In this document: piece by piece, positions 16,090-24,389 of the stretch
Layout of the letters: each line of letters begins with the position of its first letter
How positions within the stretch are numbered: position 1 is the stretch's first letter
Assembly (NCBI RefSeq): GCF_000739575.1
Contig: NZ_BBJO01000031.1
Coordinates: 50,206 to 114,205, forward strand
DNA length: 64,000 bases
Origin: Halobellus rufus
GTDB taxonomy: Archaea; Halobacteriota; Halobacteria; Halobacteriales; Haloferacaceae
Direction of reading: 5' to 3'
Notes under the pieces: generated by a model
Databases searched by the model: none
What the model was told of the DNA's origin: nothing
The model's input: the letters and a program-made list of their open reading frames with translations, nothing else
Position numbers and translations under genes: made by a program

Positions 16090-17229
16090 TCAGAACCTGA
16101 GGATCTCCTCGGCGTTCTCGTGCAGGATGGCGTCTCGAAGCGACTCGTCGTCGCGGAAGGCCCGGTTCGTGAAGAACCACGTCGGCGGGTCGAGCGTCTG
16201 GTGGGGCCAATCCGACGAGTAGAGGAAGGTGTCTTCGGCCATACTGAGATCCAGCATACTCCGCGCCTCTCCCGCCCGTCGCGGCAGCGCGAACGGCTGG
16301 GTGCAGACGTACACGTTGTCTCGGAGGTACTCACTCGGGGGTCGTTCGAGGTAGTGCTCGCCGTCCGCGAACTTCCGCGGCGTGATCTGGACGTCCTCGG
16401 GGTGCATCTCGTAGAACTCGTCCATCCGGTAGCGCACGAACGGCATCCACCAGTGGCCGGCCTCCTGGAAGACGACGTCGAGATCGGGGTAGCGGTCGAA
16501 CACGCCTCGCATTATCATGTTCACCGCGTTGACCATCCCGTGAATCGGCCAGTCGAACCCCAGCACTTCGGTCCAAGTCAACATCTCGTCGCCGATGTAG
16601 GAGTGCTGCGGCCAGAACGCGAGCGAGCCGTGGAGCAAGAGCGGGAGTCCGAGCGACTCTAACTTCTCGAAGACCGGATCGAACGCTTCGACGCCCCAGG
16701 GCTCGCGCGGGTCGAACCAGCTGTAGGCAGCCACGACCCCGTCCTCGTCGCCCCAGCGATCGAGTTCGTCGAGCGCGTGGTCGACGTCCCACTTCGAGAT
16801 CGACAGCGCGGTGGGGACGTCCTCGTCGACAAAGTGATCGAGCATATAGGAGTTTCCGGCCTCCAGCACCGCGTTCTTTAGGACCGGGTGGTGCTGCTGC
16901 GGCAGCATGTTCAGCGCGCAGTTCACGATCGGCGTATCGATCGCGAACTTCGCGCAGGCTTCCTCCACGTCTTCGGCGGTTTCCGCCCGTCCTTGAGTGA
17001 ACAGCCCCTCGTTCCCCTCCGAGATGGCGTACGCCGCGTCCCACTTGTCCGGGATCGGCCACATCCCGAACTCGGTCGTGAGGCGGTCGAGCGCGCGCTC
17101 GTCCTCGACGTACGGACGGAGATCCTCTTCGAGCGGGTTGACGTGGAAGTCCATGTCTACGACGTCCACGTCGTACGCCTCCTCGGGGACTTCGGCATTC
17201 GAGTCTAATCGACGTATCGATGATTCCAT
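16090..17229 (-). CDS. Amidohydrolase_2 / ACMSD-like metal-dependent hydrolase or decarboxylase
   Basis: A 379-residue TIM-barrel protein of the amidohydrolase_2 family. Metal/active-site positions visible: DMDFHVNP near residue 30 (D-x-H-V form; the second His of a D-x-H-x-H motif is Asn here), LLLHGSLAFWPQ (His), DVVFQEAGHWWMPFVRYRMDE (E-x-G/H) and FLYSSDWPH (Asp). The family contains aromatic decarboxylases (ACMSD, LigW, gamma-resorcylate) and ring-cleavage product hydrolases or hydratases (LigJ). First gene of an operon with the Rieske ferredoxin, upstream of an IclR gene on the same strand. Substrate unknown; an aromatic acid is the favoured guess. Confidence 0.85.
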   Translation of the reverse strand: MESSIRRLDSNAEVPEEAYDVDVVDMDFHVNPLEEDLRPYVEDERALDRLTTEFGMWPIPDKWDAAYAISEGNEGLFTQGRAETAEDVEEACAKFAIDTPIVNCALNMLPQQHHPVLKNAVLEAGNSYMLDHFVDEDVPTALSISKWDVDHALDELDRWGDEDGVVAAYSWFDPREPWGVEAFDPVFEKLESLGLPLLLHGSLAFWPQHSYIGDEMLTWTEVLGFDWPIHGMVNAVNMIMRGVFDRYPDLDVVFQEAGHWWMPFVRYRMDEFYEMHPEDVQITPRKFADGEHYLERPPSEYLRDNVYVCTQPFALPRRAGEARSMLDLSMAEDTFLYSSDWPHQTLDPPTWFFTNRAFRDDESLRDAILHENAEEILRF

Positions 17230-17547
17230 ACTACCAGTCGTGGATTCAAAGACCGTAAAGGTTTCCCCGCTACCAGTCGGCTGCGTAACCGGCTCGGCGG
17301 ATGATCCAACTTCGATAGTTCGAAAGTGATCGATTCGCCCGACGAAAACTTGACTCGCGAATAACTCAGAAAATCTAAGATGTACGCGAGTACATAAACA
17401 GAGCGCAAGGCCAAACGGTTATTTTTCGAAGATAGTGGTCGCCTACCGATAACTGTTGGTGATTTGGAATAATCGAAGTAATGCTGCTATCGAACGATGT
17501 CCCGAAAATAACAACTGTACCTATGTTAGTGGTCGACCTCAAGGGAC
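17230..17547. other. Intergenic region upstream of the amidohydrolase operon
   Basis: About 320 bases of moderately AT-rich sequence between the iclR stop and the amidohydrolase start. It must contain the amidohydrolase promoter. I see no coding frame and no perfect long palindrome. Confidence 0.6.
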
Positions 17548-18318
17548 TCACTCGTACGTCAGTTTGAGTTCGATCTCGTTCGAGGCGGTCGTGACCAGTT
17601 CGATCATCCGTTCGCGGTGATCGTCGTTCTGCATTCTCGCGGTGGGTTCTGCGATGGCCACGGCCCCGTGCACCCGCTCGTTCGCTGTTATCGGTGCCGC
17701 GACGGCGGAGACCCCCTCCGCTGTCTCGTGTTCGTTCATCGCGTATCCCTGCGAGCGGATGCGATCGAGTTCGGCGTCGAGTTCCTCCCGCGTCGTGATG
17801 GACTCGGGGGTCCGCTCGGGGAGCCCGTGGCGTTCGACGACCTCGTCGACGTGCGATTCCGGGGCGAACGCCAGCATCGCCTTCCCCGACGCCAAGCAGT
17901 GCATATACTCGTGCTTCCCGAGTCGCTCGTGGGTCTCGACGGATCGCTCTCCCAACTCGCGGGCTAGGTAGACCGCTCTCCCGGCTTCCTCGACCATCAA
18001 CCAGACGGCGGCCCCGCTCTCGGCGGCGGTCTCCGACAGCGTCGCGCGGGATTGCTGGTAGACTGGAAACCGCTCACGCGCCGAGGCACCGAGATCGAAG
18101 AACTGGAGGCTGAGCCGATACGTGCCGTCGTCGTCCTTCGACAGATATCCGAGGTACGTCAACGTCGTCAGGTAATCGTAGAGCGTGCTCTCGGAGACGT
18201 CGACCTCGGCGGTCAGCTCGGTGAACGTCGCCCCATCGAGTTCCCGCACCGTCGCGACGACGTCGAAGGCTCGCATCGCACCGTTGATCGTTCGTTTCGG
18301 CGGACTCGGTTGCTCCAT
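17548..18318 (-). CDS. IclR family transcriptional regulator (first of three)
   Basis: A 256-residue IclR protein: winged helix at residues ~10-65 (AMRAFDVVATVRELDGATFTELTAEVDVSESTLYDYLTTL), then the GAF-like effector domain with HCLASGKAMLAFAPE and GYAMNEHETAEGVSAVAAPI. It is the promoter-proximal neighbour of the amidohydrolase-Rieske operon and probably controls it. The start at 18318 follows a minus-strand TATA (GTTTATTACC near 18345), consistent with a leaderless mRNA. A 17-bp palindrome lies about 150 bases upstream (18465-18481). Confidence 0.93.
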   Translation of the reverse strand: MEQPSPPKRTINGAMRAFDVVATVRELDGATFTELTAEVDVSESTLYDYLTTLTYLGYLSKDDDGTYRLSLQFFDLGASARERFPVYQQSRATLSETAAESGAAVWLMVEEAGRAVYLARELGERSVETHERLGKHEYMHCLASGKAMLAFAPESHVDEVVERHGLPERTPESITTREELDAELDRIRSQGYAMNEHETAEGVSAVAAPITANERVHGAVAIAEPTARMQNDDHRERMIELVTTASNEIELKLTYE

Positions 18319-18915
18319 CAGCGCGCTATTTCGCTATGACGGTAATAAACGTTCGCTATACACCATCCGGTTCTCACCTGCGGACGTACAGACCCTAGCG
18401 AGTCCGATCGACAGTCACGATGGAGGCGCGGTCACTCCGAACCTTGGAAGTATGACTAGTGCGGTTTCAACGTAGTTGAAAGATATTAGCTAGTATGTGC
18501 ACCAGTATAACAAAAGTACACGCTTTATAGGAAACATAGTGGCGTGGTTTCGCCGTATTGTCTCCAATAGTATTGAAACAGTCTCCGACAGCGATACCGT
18601 TCGGGCCGACACCGGCAACGTTCGGGCCGACGGTGGAAATTCTCGATTCCCGGTGCCCCAAACAGTCAGTACGAGGCTTTCAGTGACGGTTCTACTGACT
18701 GTGCGCGTCCGCAGGCCGATCCGCTCCTGATTCGGCGGGTTGCGTCGCGAGTTCGTTCCGAAGTTGTCGAAACGCACCGACGGTTGGTACCCTGTGACTG
18801 TCTGGTCGAACGATAGCGCGGGAATCGACAGGCCGCCTCAGCAGGCGCTTCGTCAGCGCGATGTCTGTCGTGACCGACAGAATTAATTGACGAACGAACC
18901 GACTTTCGAACGCGT
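18319..18915. other. Long intergenic region with an operator-like palindrome and a 12-base direct repeat
   Basis: About 600 bases between the divergent iclR and MBL genes. It contains the palindrome at 18465-18481, a TATA-like GCTTTATAGG near 18520 and a direct repeat GTTCGGGCCGAC (two copies, about 18599-18634, 22 bases apart). A short plus-strand frame (18497-18730) crosses it but has no protein-like character. Confidence 0.6.
18465..18481. promoter_or_regulatory. Perfect palindrome, candidate IclR operator
   Basis: TTTCAAC-GTA-GTTGAAA: 7-bp perfect arms with a 3-base spacer, typical size for an IclR dimer site. A related site, GTCCAAC-ATT-GTTGAAA, lies just upstream of the second iclR gene (29681-29697). 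Confidence 0.5.
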
Positions 18916-19590
18916 ATGAGCGTCAGCAACGTCGTCGAGGGAATCGACCAGATACAGTTCGAGCACGTCCGCGTGTTCGTGTTGGAGGATATGCCGGAAG
19001 AAGGACAGATCACGCTCGTCGACACCGCGTTCGACGAGAACGGCGAGGAACTCGTCGAGACGCTCCGCGAGGAGTACGGGACCGTCGACCGGGTCATCCT
19101 CACGCACGGAGACCACGGCCACCACGGCGGCCTCGCACACGTGATCGAGGCGTTCGACCCCGAACTCGCGATGCCGGCCGACGAGTCGAAGCTCTACGAG
19201 CACTTCGAGGAGGCCGGTCTCGACGTCGAACCCGACGTCGCCTACGAAGACGGCGACGTCCTCGACGGCAACATCCGCGTCATTCAGGTCCCGGGCCACA
19301 CCGAGGCGACCTCCGCGCTGCTCCTCGAGGACCGCGGCATCCTCATCTCCGGAGACGTCCTCGACGGCTCCGACCGCGGCGGGCTGCCGGCGGGCTACCT
19401 GCTCCCGCCGCCGGCGCTGTTCAACGACAACCACGCGGACGCGGAACTGAACCTCTACAACCTGCTCGGGCACGACTTCGATACGCTTCTGGTCTTCCAC
19501 GGGTCGCACGTCTTCGAGGATCCGAAAGGAAAGCTCGACGACTACCTCGTCGAGCGCGAGTGGAACGAGTGGGATCCGCGGAACGACTGA
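18916..19590 (+). CDS. MBL-fold metallo-hydrolase
   Basis: A 224-residue metallo-beta-lactamase-fold protein with the metal motif VILTHGDHGHHGGLAHV (T-H-x-D-H-x-H-H form, ~residue 60; the first metal His of HxHxDH is replaced by Gly-Asp spacing), then VPGHTEATSALLLEDRGILISGDVLDG and a late His (VFHGSHVF). This is the general glyoxalase II/RNase Z/quorum lactonase superfamily; substrate unknown. Monocistronic; it converges with the zinc dehydrogenase gene. Confidence 0.88.
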   Translation: MSVSNVVEGIDQIQFEHVRVFVLEDMPEEGQITLVDTAFDENGEELVETLREEYGTVDRVILTHGDHGHHGGLAHVIEAFDPELAMPADESKLYEHFEEAGLDVEPDVAYEDGDVLDGNIRVIQVPGHTEATSALLLEDRGILISGDVLDGSDRGGLPAGYLLPPPALFNDNHADAELNLYNLLGHDFDTLLVFHGSHVFEDPKGKLDDYLVEREWNEWDPRND

Positions 19591-19688
19591 CTGCGGGCTT
19601 CTGAACGAGAGGCGTCGACTCACCGAACAGTCGTCGTCCGAACGGCACTCGCTTTTGTCGACAACCGGAGACCGTCGAACGGCCGAAT

Positions 19689-20732
19689 TTACTCGCGCAG
19701 AACGGAGACGTCGAAGACCGGTTTGCAGGTCTCGCCGGCGAGGAACGCCTCGAACGCCGCGTCCGGATCGAGGAGGCTGAATCGATCGTCGAGGAACGTC
19801 TCGTGGTCCAGATCGCCGCTCGACATCAGGCGGAACGCGTCGTGGAAATCCCGATACAGGGCGCTGTAGGAGCACTGGAGGTCGACCTCGGCGCGGACGA
19901 TCGGGGTGTAGTCCAGCGACGCCTCGCCGGGCTGACCGACGAGGACGATCTGGCCGCCCTTTCGGACCGCCCCGGCGGCCGTCGAGAGCCCGGAGGGGTG
20001 GCCGGTGGTGTCGAAGACGACGTCGTAGCCGATTCCGTCGGTGGCCTCCTGGCGGTACGCGTCGAGATCCGTCTCTTCGATGTTTACCGCCTCGAAGCCG
20101 AGTTCTTCGGCGAGCGGCAGGCGGTAGGTGGTGTCCGGACCGATGCCCGCGACGGTGACCGTCGCGCCCTGGGCGTCGGCGACCTGTGCGGTGAGCAGTC
20201 CGATCGGGCCCGGACCGGCGACGAGGACGGTGTCGCCGGCACCGACCCGCGAGTTCTCGATCACCGCGCGAGTGCAGACGGCAGTCGGCTCCGCCAGCGC
20301 CGCGTGCCGCGGGTCGACGTCGTCGGGGACGGACTGCAGCGAGTCGGCGGGAGCGGCGATGTACCCGGCGTAGGCTCCGTCGTGGTCGATCCCCGTCAGC
20401 TCGATGTTCTCGCAGATGTTCTCCATCCCGATCTGACACTGATAGCACTCCCCACAGCTTCTGATCGGCCGCTCGACGACGCGGTCGCCCGGGGAAAACC
20501 GGGTGACTGCCGCGCCCGTTTCGACCACTCGGCCCGTGTACTCGTGACCGATGATCGTCGGCGGCGTCATCCGCTCGAACGCCGGTTTGAACTGGTAGAT
20601 CCCGGCGTCGCTACCGCAGAGGCCCGCGTAGTCCACTTCGACGAGTGCCTCCTCCGGTCCGGGCACCGGCCGTTCGACGTCGACGAGTTCCATACTCCCG
20701 GACTCGCGTTTTGTCTTAGCTAGTCCGCGCAT
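19689..20732 (-). CDS. Zinc-dependent alcohol/polyol dehydrogenase (MDR superfamily)
   Basis: A 347-residue MDR enzyme: catalytic zinc ligands Cys in YAGLCGSDAG (~38) and His-Glu in TIIGHEYTGRVV (~63); structural zinc motif SCGECYQCQIGMENIC with four Cys; Rossmann VLVAGPGPIGLLTAQVA. Closest in pattern to sorbitol, galactitol-1-phosphate or threonine dehydrogenases. ATG 20732 sits one helical turn after a minus-strand TATA (TATAATATAAG, 20751-20761), indicating a leaderless start, so upstream codons were not included. It lies divergent from the TRAP transporter and may oxidise an imported compound. Confidence 0.9.
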   Translation of the reverse strand: MRGLAKTKRESGSMELVDVERPVPGPEEALVEVDYAGLCGSDAGIYQFKPAFERMTPPTIIGHEYTGRVVETGAAVTRFSPGDRVVERPIRSCGECYQCQIGMENICENIELTGIDHDGAYAGYIAAPADSLQSVPDDVDPRHAALAEPTAVCTRAVIENSRVGAGDTVLVAGPGPIGLLTAQVADAQGATVTVAGIGPDTTYRLPLAEELGFEAVNIEETDLDAYRQEATDGIGYDVVFDTTGHPSGLSTAAGAVRKGGQIVLVGQPGEASLDYTPIVRAEVDLQCSYSALYRDFHDAFRLMSSGDLDHETFLDDRFSLLDPDAAFEAFLAGETCKPVFDVSVLRE

Positions 20733-20843
20733 ACGGAGTGGTGACAACTCTTATATTATAACCTTTCGGAAATCGGGGTCCGAGTCGCCGAACGGAACGA
20801 CACCAAAACCGCACCGTTTACCGGGCGAAACGGGTGCTGATAA

Positions 20844-20855
20844 CCTTTGCAAAGG
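20844..20855. promoter_or_regulatory. 12-bp palindrome at the TRAP operon promoter
   Basis: CCTTTGCAAAGG is a perfect palindrome that directly abuts the TATA-like ATTTATGA of the dctQM operon, overlapping the BRE position. Suited to a repressor competing with TFB. Confidence 0.45.
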
Positions 20856-20886
20856 ATTTATGATCGTTGGTGATTTTTACCCGCCT

Positions 20887-21360
20887 ATGGCATCGGACTG
20901 GTTCGACAGAATCACAGTCGTAGTCGGCGTCATTATGCTGAACGTGATGCTGGTGGTCGGTCTCCTCCAAGTACTCAATCGGTATATCGATCTGCCCGCG
21001 TCGCTTCCGTGGACGTACGAGGTGGCCAGAACCACCCTCGCGATGCTGTCGATCATCGCGATTCCGTATCTGTTCAAGAACGACGCCGACATCTCGTTTC
21101 TGCCCGTCCTCCGACGGGTCACCTCGCGCACCGATCAACTGCTACTCGTCAGAAACGTCCTGATGGCGTTCTTCTCGGTCGTTCTCGTCTGGTCCGCCTA
21201 TCTCGCCGCGCAGACGGCCGGCGACACCGGGCTCCCGCTGATCAGTTGGTTCAAGGTCGGCTGGGGGTACCTCCTCTTCGGGGCGGCGTCCGCAGCCCTG
21301 TTCGTGGTGGTCCTGACCGACACGAAACAGCGCGTCGGTGACATCATCGGGGGGACATAA
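20887..21360 (+). CDS. dctQ: TRAP transporter small permease (DctQ family)
   Basis: A 157-residue membrane protein with four predicted transmembrane helices (ITVVVGVIMLNVMLVVGLLQV; VARTTLAMLSIIAIPYLF; NVLMAFFSVVLVWSAYLAAQ; VGWGYLLFGAASAALFVVVL) and the DctQ-type WTYEVAR before helix 2. It pairs with DctM, whose ATG shares one base with this stop (TAATG). ATG 20887 was chosen because the TATA element at ~20856 predicts transcription start near 20880; ATG 20860 would be too close. Confidence 0.9.
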   Translation: MASDWFDRITVVVGVIMLNVMLVVGLLQVLNRYIDLPASLPWTYEVARTTLAMLSIIAIPYLFKNDADISFLPVLRRVTSRTDQLLLVRNVLMAFFSVVLVWSAYLAAQTAGDTGLPLISWFKVGWGYLLFGAASAALFVVVLTDTKQRVGDIIGGT

Positions 21361-22658
21361 TGTCGGAAGTACTCCTCGTCGCCTTCATCGGGCTGCTGAT
21401 GGTACTGTACGGAATCGGCGTTCCCGCGGCGTACTCGCTGGGGCTCACGGTGCTGTTGATCATGATGCTGCCGATCGGGCCCGAGTTGAACTTCATCGTC
21501 ATCACCCAGCGCTTCTGGGCCGGGATGAACTCCTGGGTGCTCCTCGCCGTACCGTTCTTCCTGATGGCCGGTCGGATCATGAACATCACCGGTATCACGG
21601 ACGATATGTTCAATTTCGCCACGGAACTCGTCGGGCCGATCCGCGGCGGGCTCGCACAGGTGAACGTCGTCGTGAGTCTGATCTTCTCGGGGATGAGTGG
21701 CTCTGCGGTCGCCGACGCCGCAGGGATCGGGAGCGTGGAGTACGAGGCGATGACCAACAACGGGTACGACGGCGACGATGCCGTGGGAATCACCGGCGCG
21801 TCCTCGATCATCGGTCCCATCATCCCGCCGAGCATCCCCATCGTCGTCTACGCGGTGCTGGCACAGGAGTCGATCGGGACGCTGTTCATCGCCGGCATCG
21901 TCCCCGGACTGCTGATGGCGCTCGCGATGGCCGGAACGGTGTATTACCTCGCTCGCAAGGGCGGTTGGCCGAAAGAGGGCTCCTACGACCTCTCGCGGCT
22001 GTTCGAGTCGTTCGTCAAGGCCCTCCCGGGGCTGATGGCCCCGCTCATCATCATCGGCGGCATCCTCGCGGGCGTGTTCACCGCCACCGAGGCCGCTCTC
22101 GTCGCCGTCGTCTACGCCATCTTCCTCGGCTTCTTCTACTACCGGTCGATCACGCTGTCGGACCTCTACGAGGTGAGCAAGGACACGTTCGAGGACACCG
22201 CGAGCATCGTCGTCATCTTCGGGTTCGCGAACCTCTACGCCTACTGGCTGACGCTCGCCGGCATCCCGGACCTCATTGGCAACATCATCACGGGGCTCGG
22301 TGCCAGCACGGTGGTCACGATGCTCCTTCTCGCGCTCGTGCTGTTGGTCCTCGGGACGTTCATGGAGGGGATGGCGGTGCTCCTGATCATGGTCCCGATG
22401 CTGGTCCCGCTGTACCCCGAGTTGGGCATCGACCCCGTCCACTTCGGGATCGTGATGGTCGTCGCGCTGATGTACGGCCTGATCACGCCGCCGTTCGGGC
22501 TGATCCTGTTCGTGCTCGAACGGGTGACCGACGAGTCCCTCGACAAGGTCATGCGGTCGATGCTGCCGTATTACCTCCCGCTCTTGATCGTGCTGTTAGC
22601 GATCATCGTCGTGCCGGAGCTGTCGCTCGCGCTCCCCGAAGCGTTCGGCCTGCTCTGA
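21360..22658 (+). CDS. dctM: TRAP transporter large permease (DctM family)
   Basis: A 432-residue polytopic membrane protein, about 12 helices, with DctM hallmarks: FFLMAGRIMNITGITDDMF, SLIFSGMSGSAVADAAGIGSVE, ITGASSIIGPIIPPSIPIVVYAVLA and ALMYGLITPPFGLILFVLE. It forms the ion-driven channel for organic acids or sugar acids presented by DctP (24390-25490, opposite strand). Translationally coupled to dctQ and followed by a T-rich terminator. Confidence 0.95.
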   Translation: MSEVLLVAFIGLLMVLYGIGVPAAYSLGLTVLLIMMLPIGPELNFIVITQRFWAGMNSWVLLAVPFFLMAGRIMNITGITDDMFNFATELVGPIRGGLAQVNVVVSLIFSGMSGSAVADAAGIGSVEYEAMTNNGYDGDDAVGITGASSIIGPIIPPSIPIVVYAVLAQESIGTLFIAGIVPGLLMALAMAGTVYYLARKGGWPKEGSYDLSRLFESFVKALPGLMAPLIIIGGILAGVFTATEAALVAVVYAIFLGFFYYRSITLSDLYEVSKDTFEDTASIVVIFGFANLYAYWLTLAGIPDLIGNIITGLGASTVVTMLLLALVLLVLGTFMEGMAVLLIMVPMLVPLYPELGIDPVHFGIVMVVALMYGLITPPFGLILFVLERVTDESLDKVMRSMLPYYLPLLIVLLAIIVVPELSLALPEAFGLL

Positions 22659-22690
22659 GCGACGACGTCGGGGTTTTTTTGATCGCTCAG
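22655..22690. terminator. Inverted repeat with T run after dctM
   Basis: Arms CTGAGCGA (22655-22662) and TCGCTCAG (22683-22690) enclose a run of seven T (22674-22680), between convergent dctM and the AEC transporter gene. Confidence 0.6.
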
Positions 22691-23646
22691 ACGACGAGCC
22701 CCGTTTTCAACAGCGCGACGACCACCGTCAACACCGGGATGGAGACGAGCGTCGTGACGAATACGTTCGCGGAGACGAACTCCGGATGCGTGACGCCGGC
22801 GACGGTCCGCTCGTCGGCGAACTCGACGACGAAGATGATCGGAGCCACCGCCACCGGCATCGCGGTCAGCAGTACGAACACCTCCGCGACGGCGCTGTTC
22901 TGAAACCCGAGGGCGACGGCGATCGCGAGGCCGACGAGCGGGGAGACCAGAAATCGAAAGAGCGTCGGCGTGACCGTCGTCGAGAGCGCGCCCCCGTATT
23001 CGGTCTCAGAGAGTTGGATCCCCAAGATGAGAAGCATCACCGGGATCGACGACTCGCCGACGAGGCCGACCGTCTCCATCAGTGCGGAGTCGGCCGCCGG
23101 AACGAGCCCCGCCGTGCGGACGAGGACGGCGAGTCCGACGGCGTACACGAGGGGGTACTGGAACACGCGCTTGAGGTCCCCGTACCCCGACTGCTCGCCC
23201 GACCGCAGCGCGATCAGGAGGCCGATGGTGAACACGAGCGCTCCGTGGACCGCCGCGAAGAGCACCGCCGTCTGGCGGCCCACGTCGCCGTACGCGAAGT
23301 CCGCGAGCGGGATGCCGAGCGCGCCGGTGTTGCCGAAGACGGCGACGAGGACGAAGGCGTTCTGTGCCATCCCTCCCTTCCCACTGATCCGTGCGTAGAG
23401 GTGCGCTACGACGAGCAGCGCCGCGACGAACCCGAGCACGCCCACGGTCACCTTCAGCAGCGCGTCCGCCCCGAGATCGGAGAGGGTGATGCTGTGGACG
23501 ACGAGCGCGGGCGTCAACACGAACAGCGATAGGGTGTTGAGCGGCCCCGGGTCGACGTCTTGCACCCTGTTCAACAGAAACCCGGCCCCGAGAATCAGGA
23601 AAATCGGGAGGATAGACGACGTGATGATCGACAACGTAGCGGCCAT
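22687..23646 (-). CDS. AEC family transporter (auxin efflux carrier superfamily)
   Basis: A 319-residue membrane protein with about 10 helices. The family pattern is clear: ILPIFLILGAGFLLNR at the N-terminus, LVLVAVFGNTGALGIPLADF (helix-break motif N-T-G-x-x-G-I-P) and SSIPVMLLILGIQLSE. AEC proteins export or import organic acids such as malate. Placement between the TRAP permeases and the USP/DctP genes suggests handling of the same class of acids. ATG 23646 starts the first helix directly. Confidence 0.88.
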   Translation of the reverse strand: MAATLSIITSSILPIFLILGAGFLLNRVQDVDPGPLNTLSLFVLTPALVVHSITLSDLGADALLKVTVGVLGFVAALLVVAHLYARISGKGGMAQNAFVLVAVFGNTGALGIPLADFAYGDVGRQTAVLFAAVHGALVFTIGLLIALRSGEQSGYGDLKRVFQYPLVYAVGLAVLVRTAGLVPAADSALMETVGLVGESSIPVMLLILGIQLSETEYGGALSTTVTPTLFRFLVSPLVGLAIAVALGFQNSAVAEVFVLLTAMPVAVAPIIFVVEFADERTVAGVTHPEFVSANVFVTTLVSIPVLTVVVALLKTGLVV

Positions 23647-23798
23647 CGTTGTCGGCAGTCGCTCGCGCGGGGTAAAAACGGTACCGTCTGCGACACGTCG
23701 GATCGAATCCACTCCGGCGAGCGAGCGACCTGCCGCGCACCGCACTATCGCTCGTTTCCCAGTAAAATTATATGAGTGATGAGCCTCAACGGAGCAGT

Positions 23799-24242
23799 AT
23801 GGTTGTTGTGGCAGCAGTCGACGAATCCGCTCAGGCGAGTGCCGTACTCGAGGAAGCCGACACCTTGGCCGACCGGTTCGACGACGAGGTACACGCACTG
23901 CACGTGATGAAGCGATCGGAGGCCATCCACGCCGAAGAAGACAGCGTCGGGAAGGGCGAGGGGATCCCAGTCTCGGATCTCCGCGAACGGGCCGCAGCGT
24001 TCGCGTCGAAGTTGCTCGAAGAACAGGCGTTCGACGCCCCCGTGACGGCGGTCGGTCGCATCGGCGACCCGGCGAGCGAGATCGTCACGTACGCCGAGGA
24101 GACGGACGCGCGGTACATCGTCGTCAGCCCCCGACAGCGGAGCCAGACCGGGAAGATGCTGTTCGGGAGCGTGGCCCAGTCGGTGCTGTTGAACGCGAAC
24201 TGTCCGGTGGTCTCGCTGCGAGTGCAGCCCTCCGAGGAGTAG
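23799..24242 (+). CDS. Universal stress protein, TRAP-locus type
   Basis: A 147-residue Usp domain: MVVVAAVDESAQASAVLEEA at the N-terminus and YIVVSPRQRSQTGKMLFGSVAQSVL at the nucleotide-binding end, where G-x2-G is degenerate (SPRQRSQTGK). Usp proteins often accompany TRAP transporters. An ATG at 23772 is also in frame, but it lies inside the apparent TATA box (TTATAT), whereas ATG 23799 lies 26-30 bases downstream of it, exactly where a leaderless transcript should begin. Confidence 0.82.
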   Translation: MVVVAAVDESAQASAVLEEADTLADRFDDEVHALHVMKRSEAIHAEEDSVGKGEGIPVSDLRERAAAFASKLLEEQAFDAPVTAVGRIGDPASEIVTYAEETDARYIVVSPRQRSQTGKMLFGSVAQSVLLNANCPVVSLRVQPSEE

Positions 24243-24370
24243 CCCAACCCACCCGGCTCGAGGACTGCTGGAGTCGAAGGAGACGACAGTAGCGTGTGGG
24301 CCGATCGCGTACGACCTGTCGACGCTCCTGCGAGCGAGTGCGCAAAGAATGGCGAAGGCGGTTCTCGGTT

Positions 24371-24387
24371 GTCGTCGGCGCGACGAC
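24371..24387. terminator. Hairpin between usp and dctP
   Basis: GTCGTCG-GCG-CGACGAC, 7-bp arms, just before the dctP stop and after the convergent usp. Confidence 0.45.
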
Positions 24388-24389
24388 GA

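Noticed and set aside
18497..18730. 77-codon plus-strand frame in the iclR-MBL intergenic region.
   Set aside because: Contains a direct repeat and no protein-like features; TATA nearby may serve another purpose.
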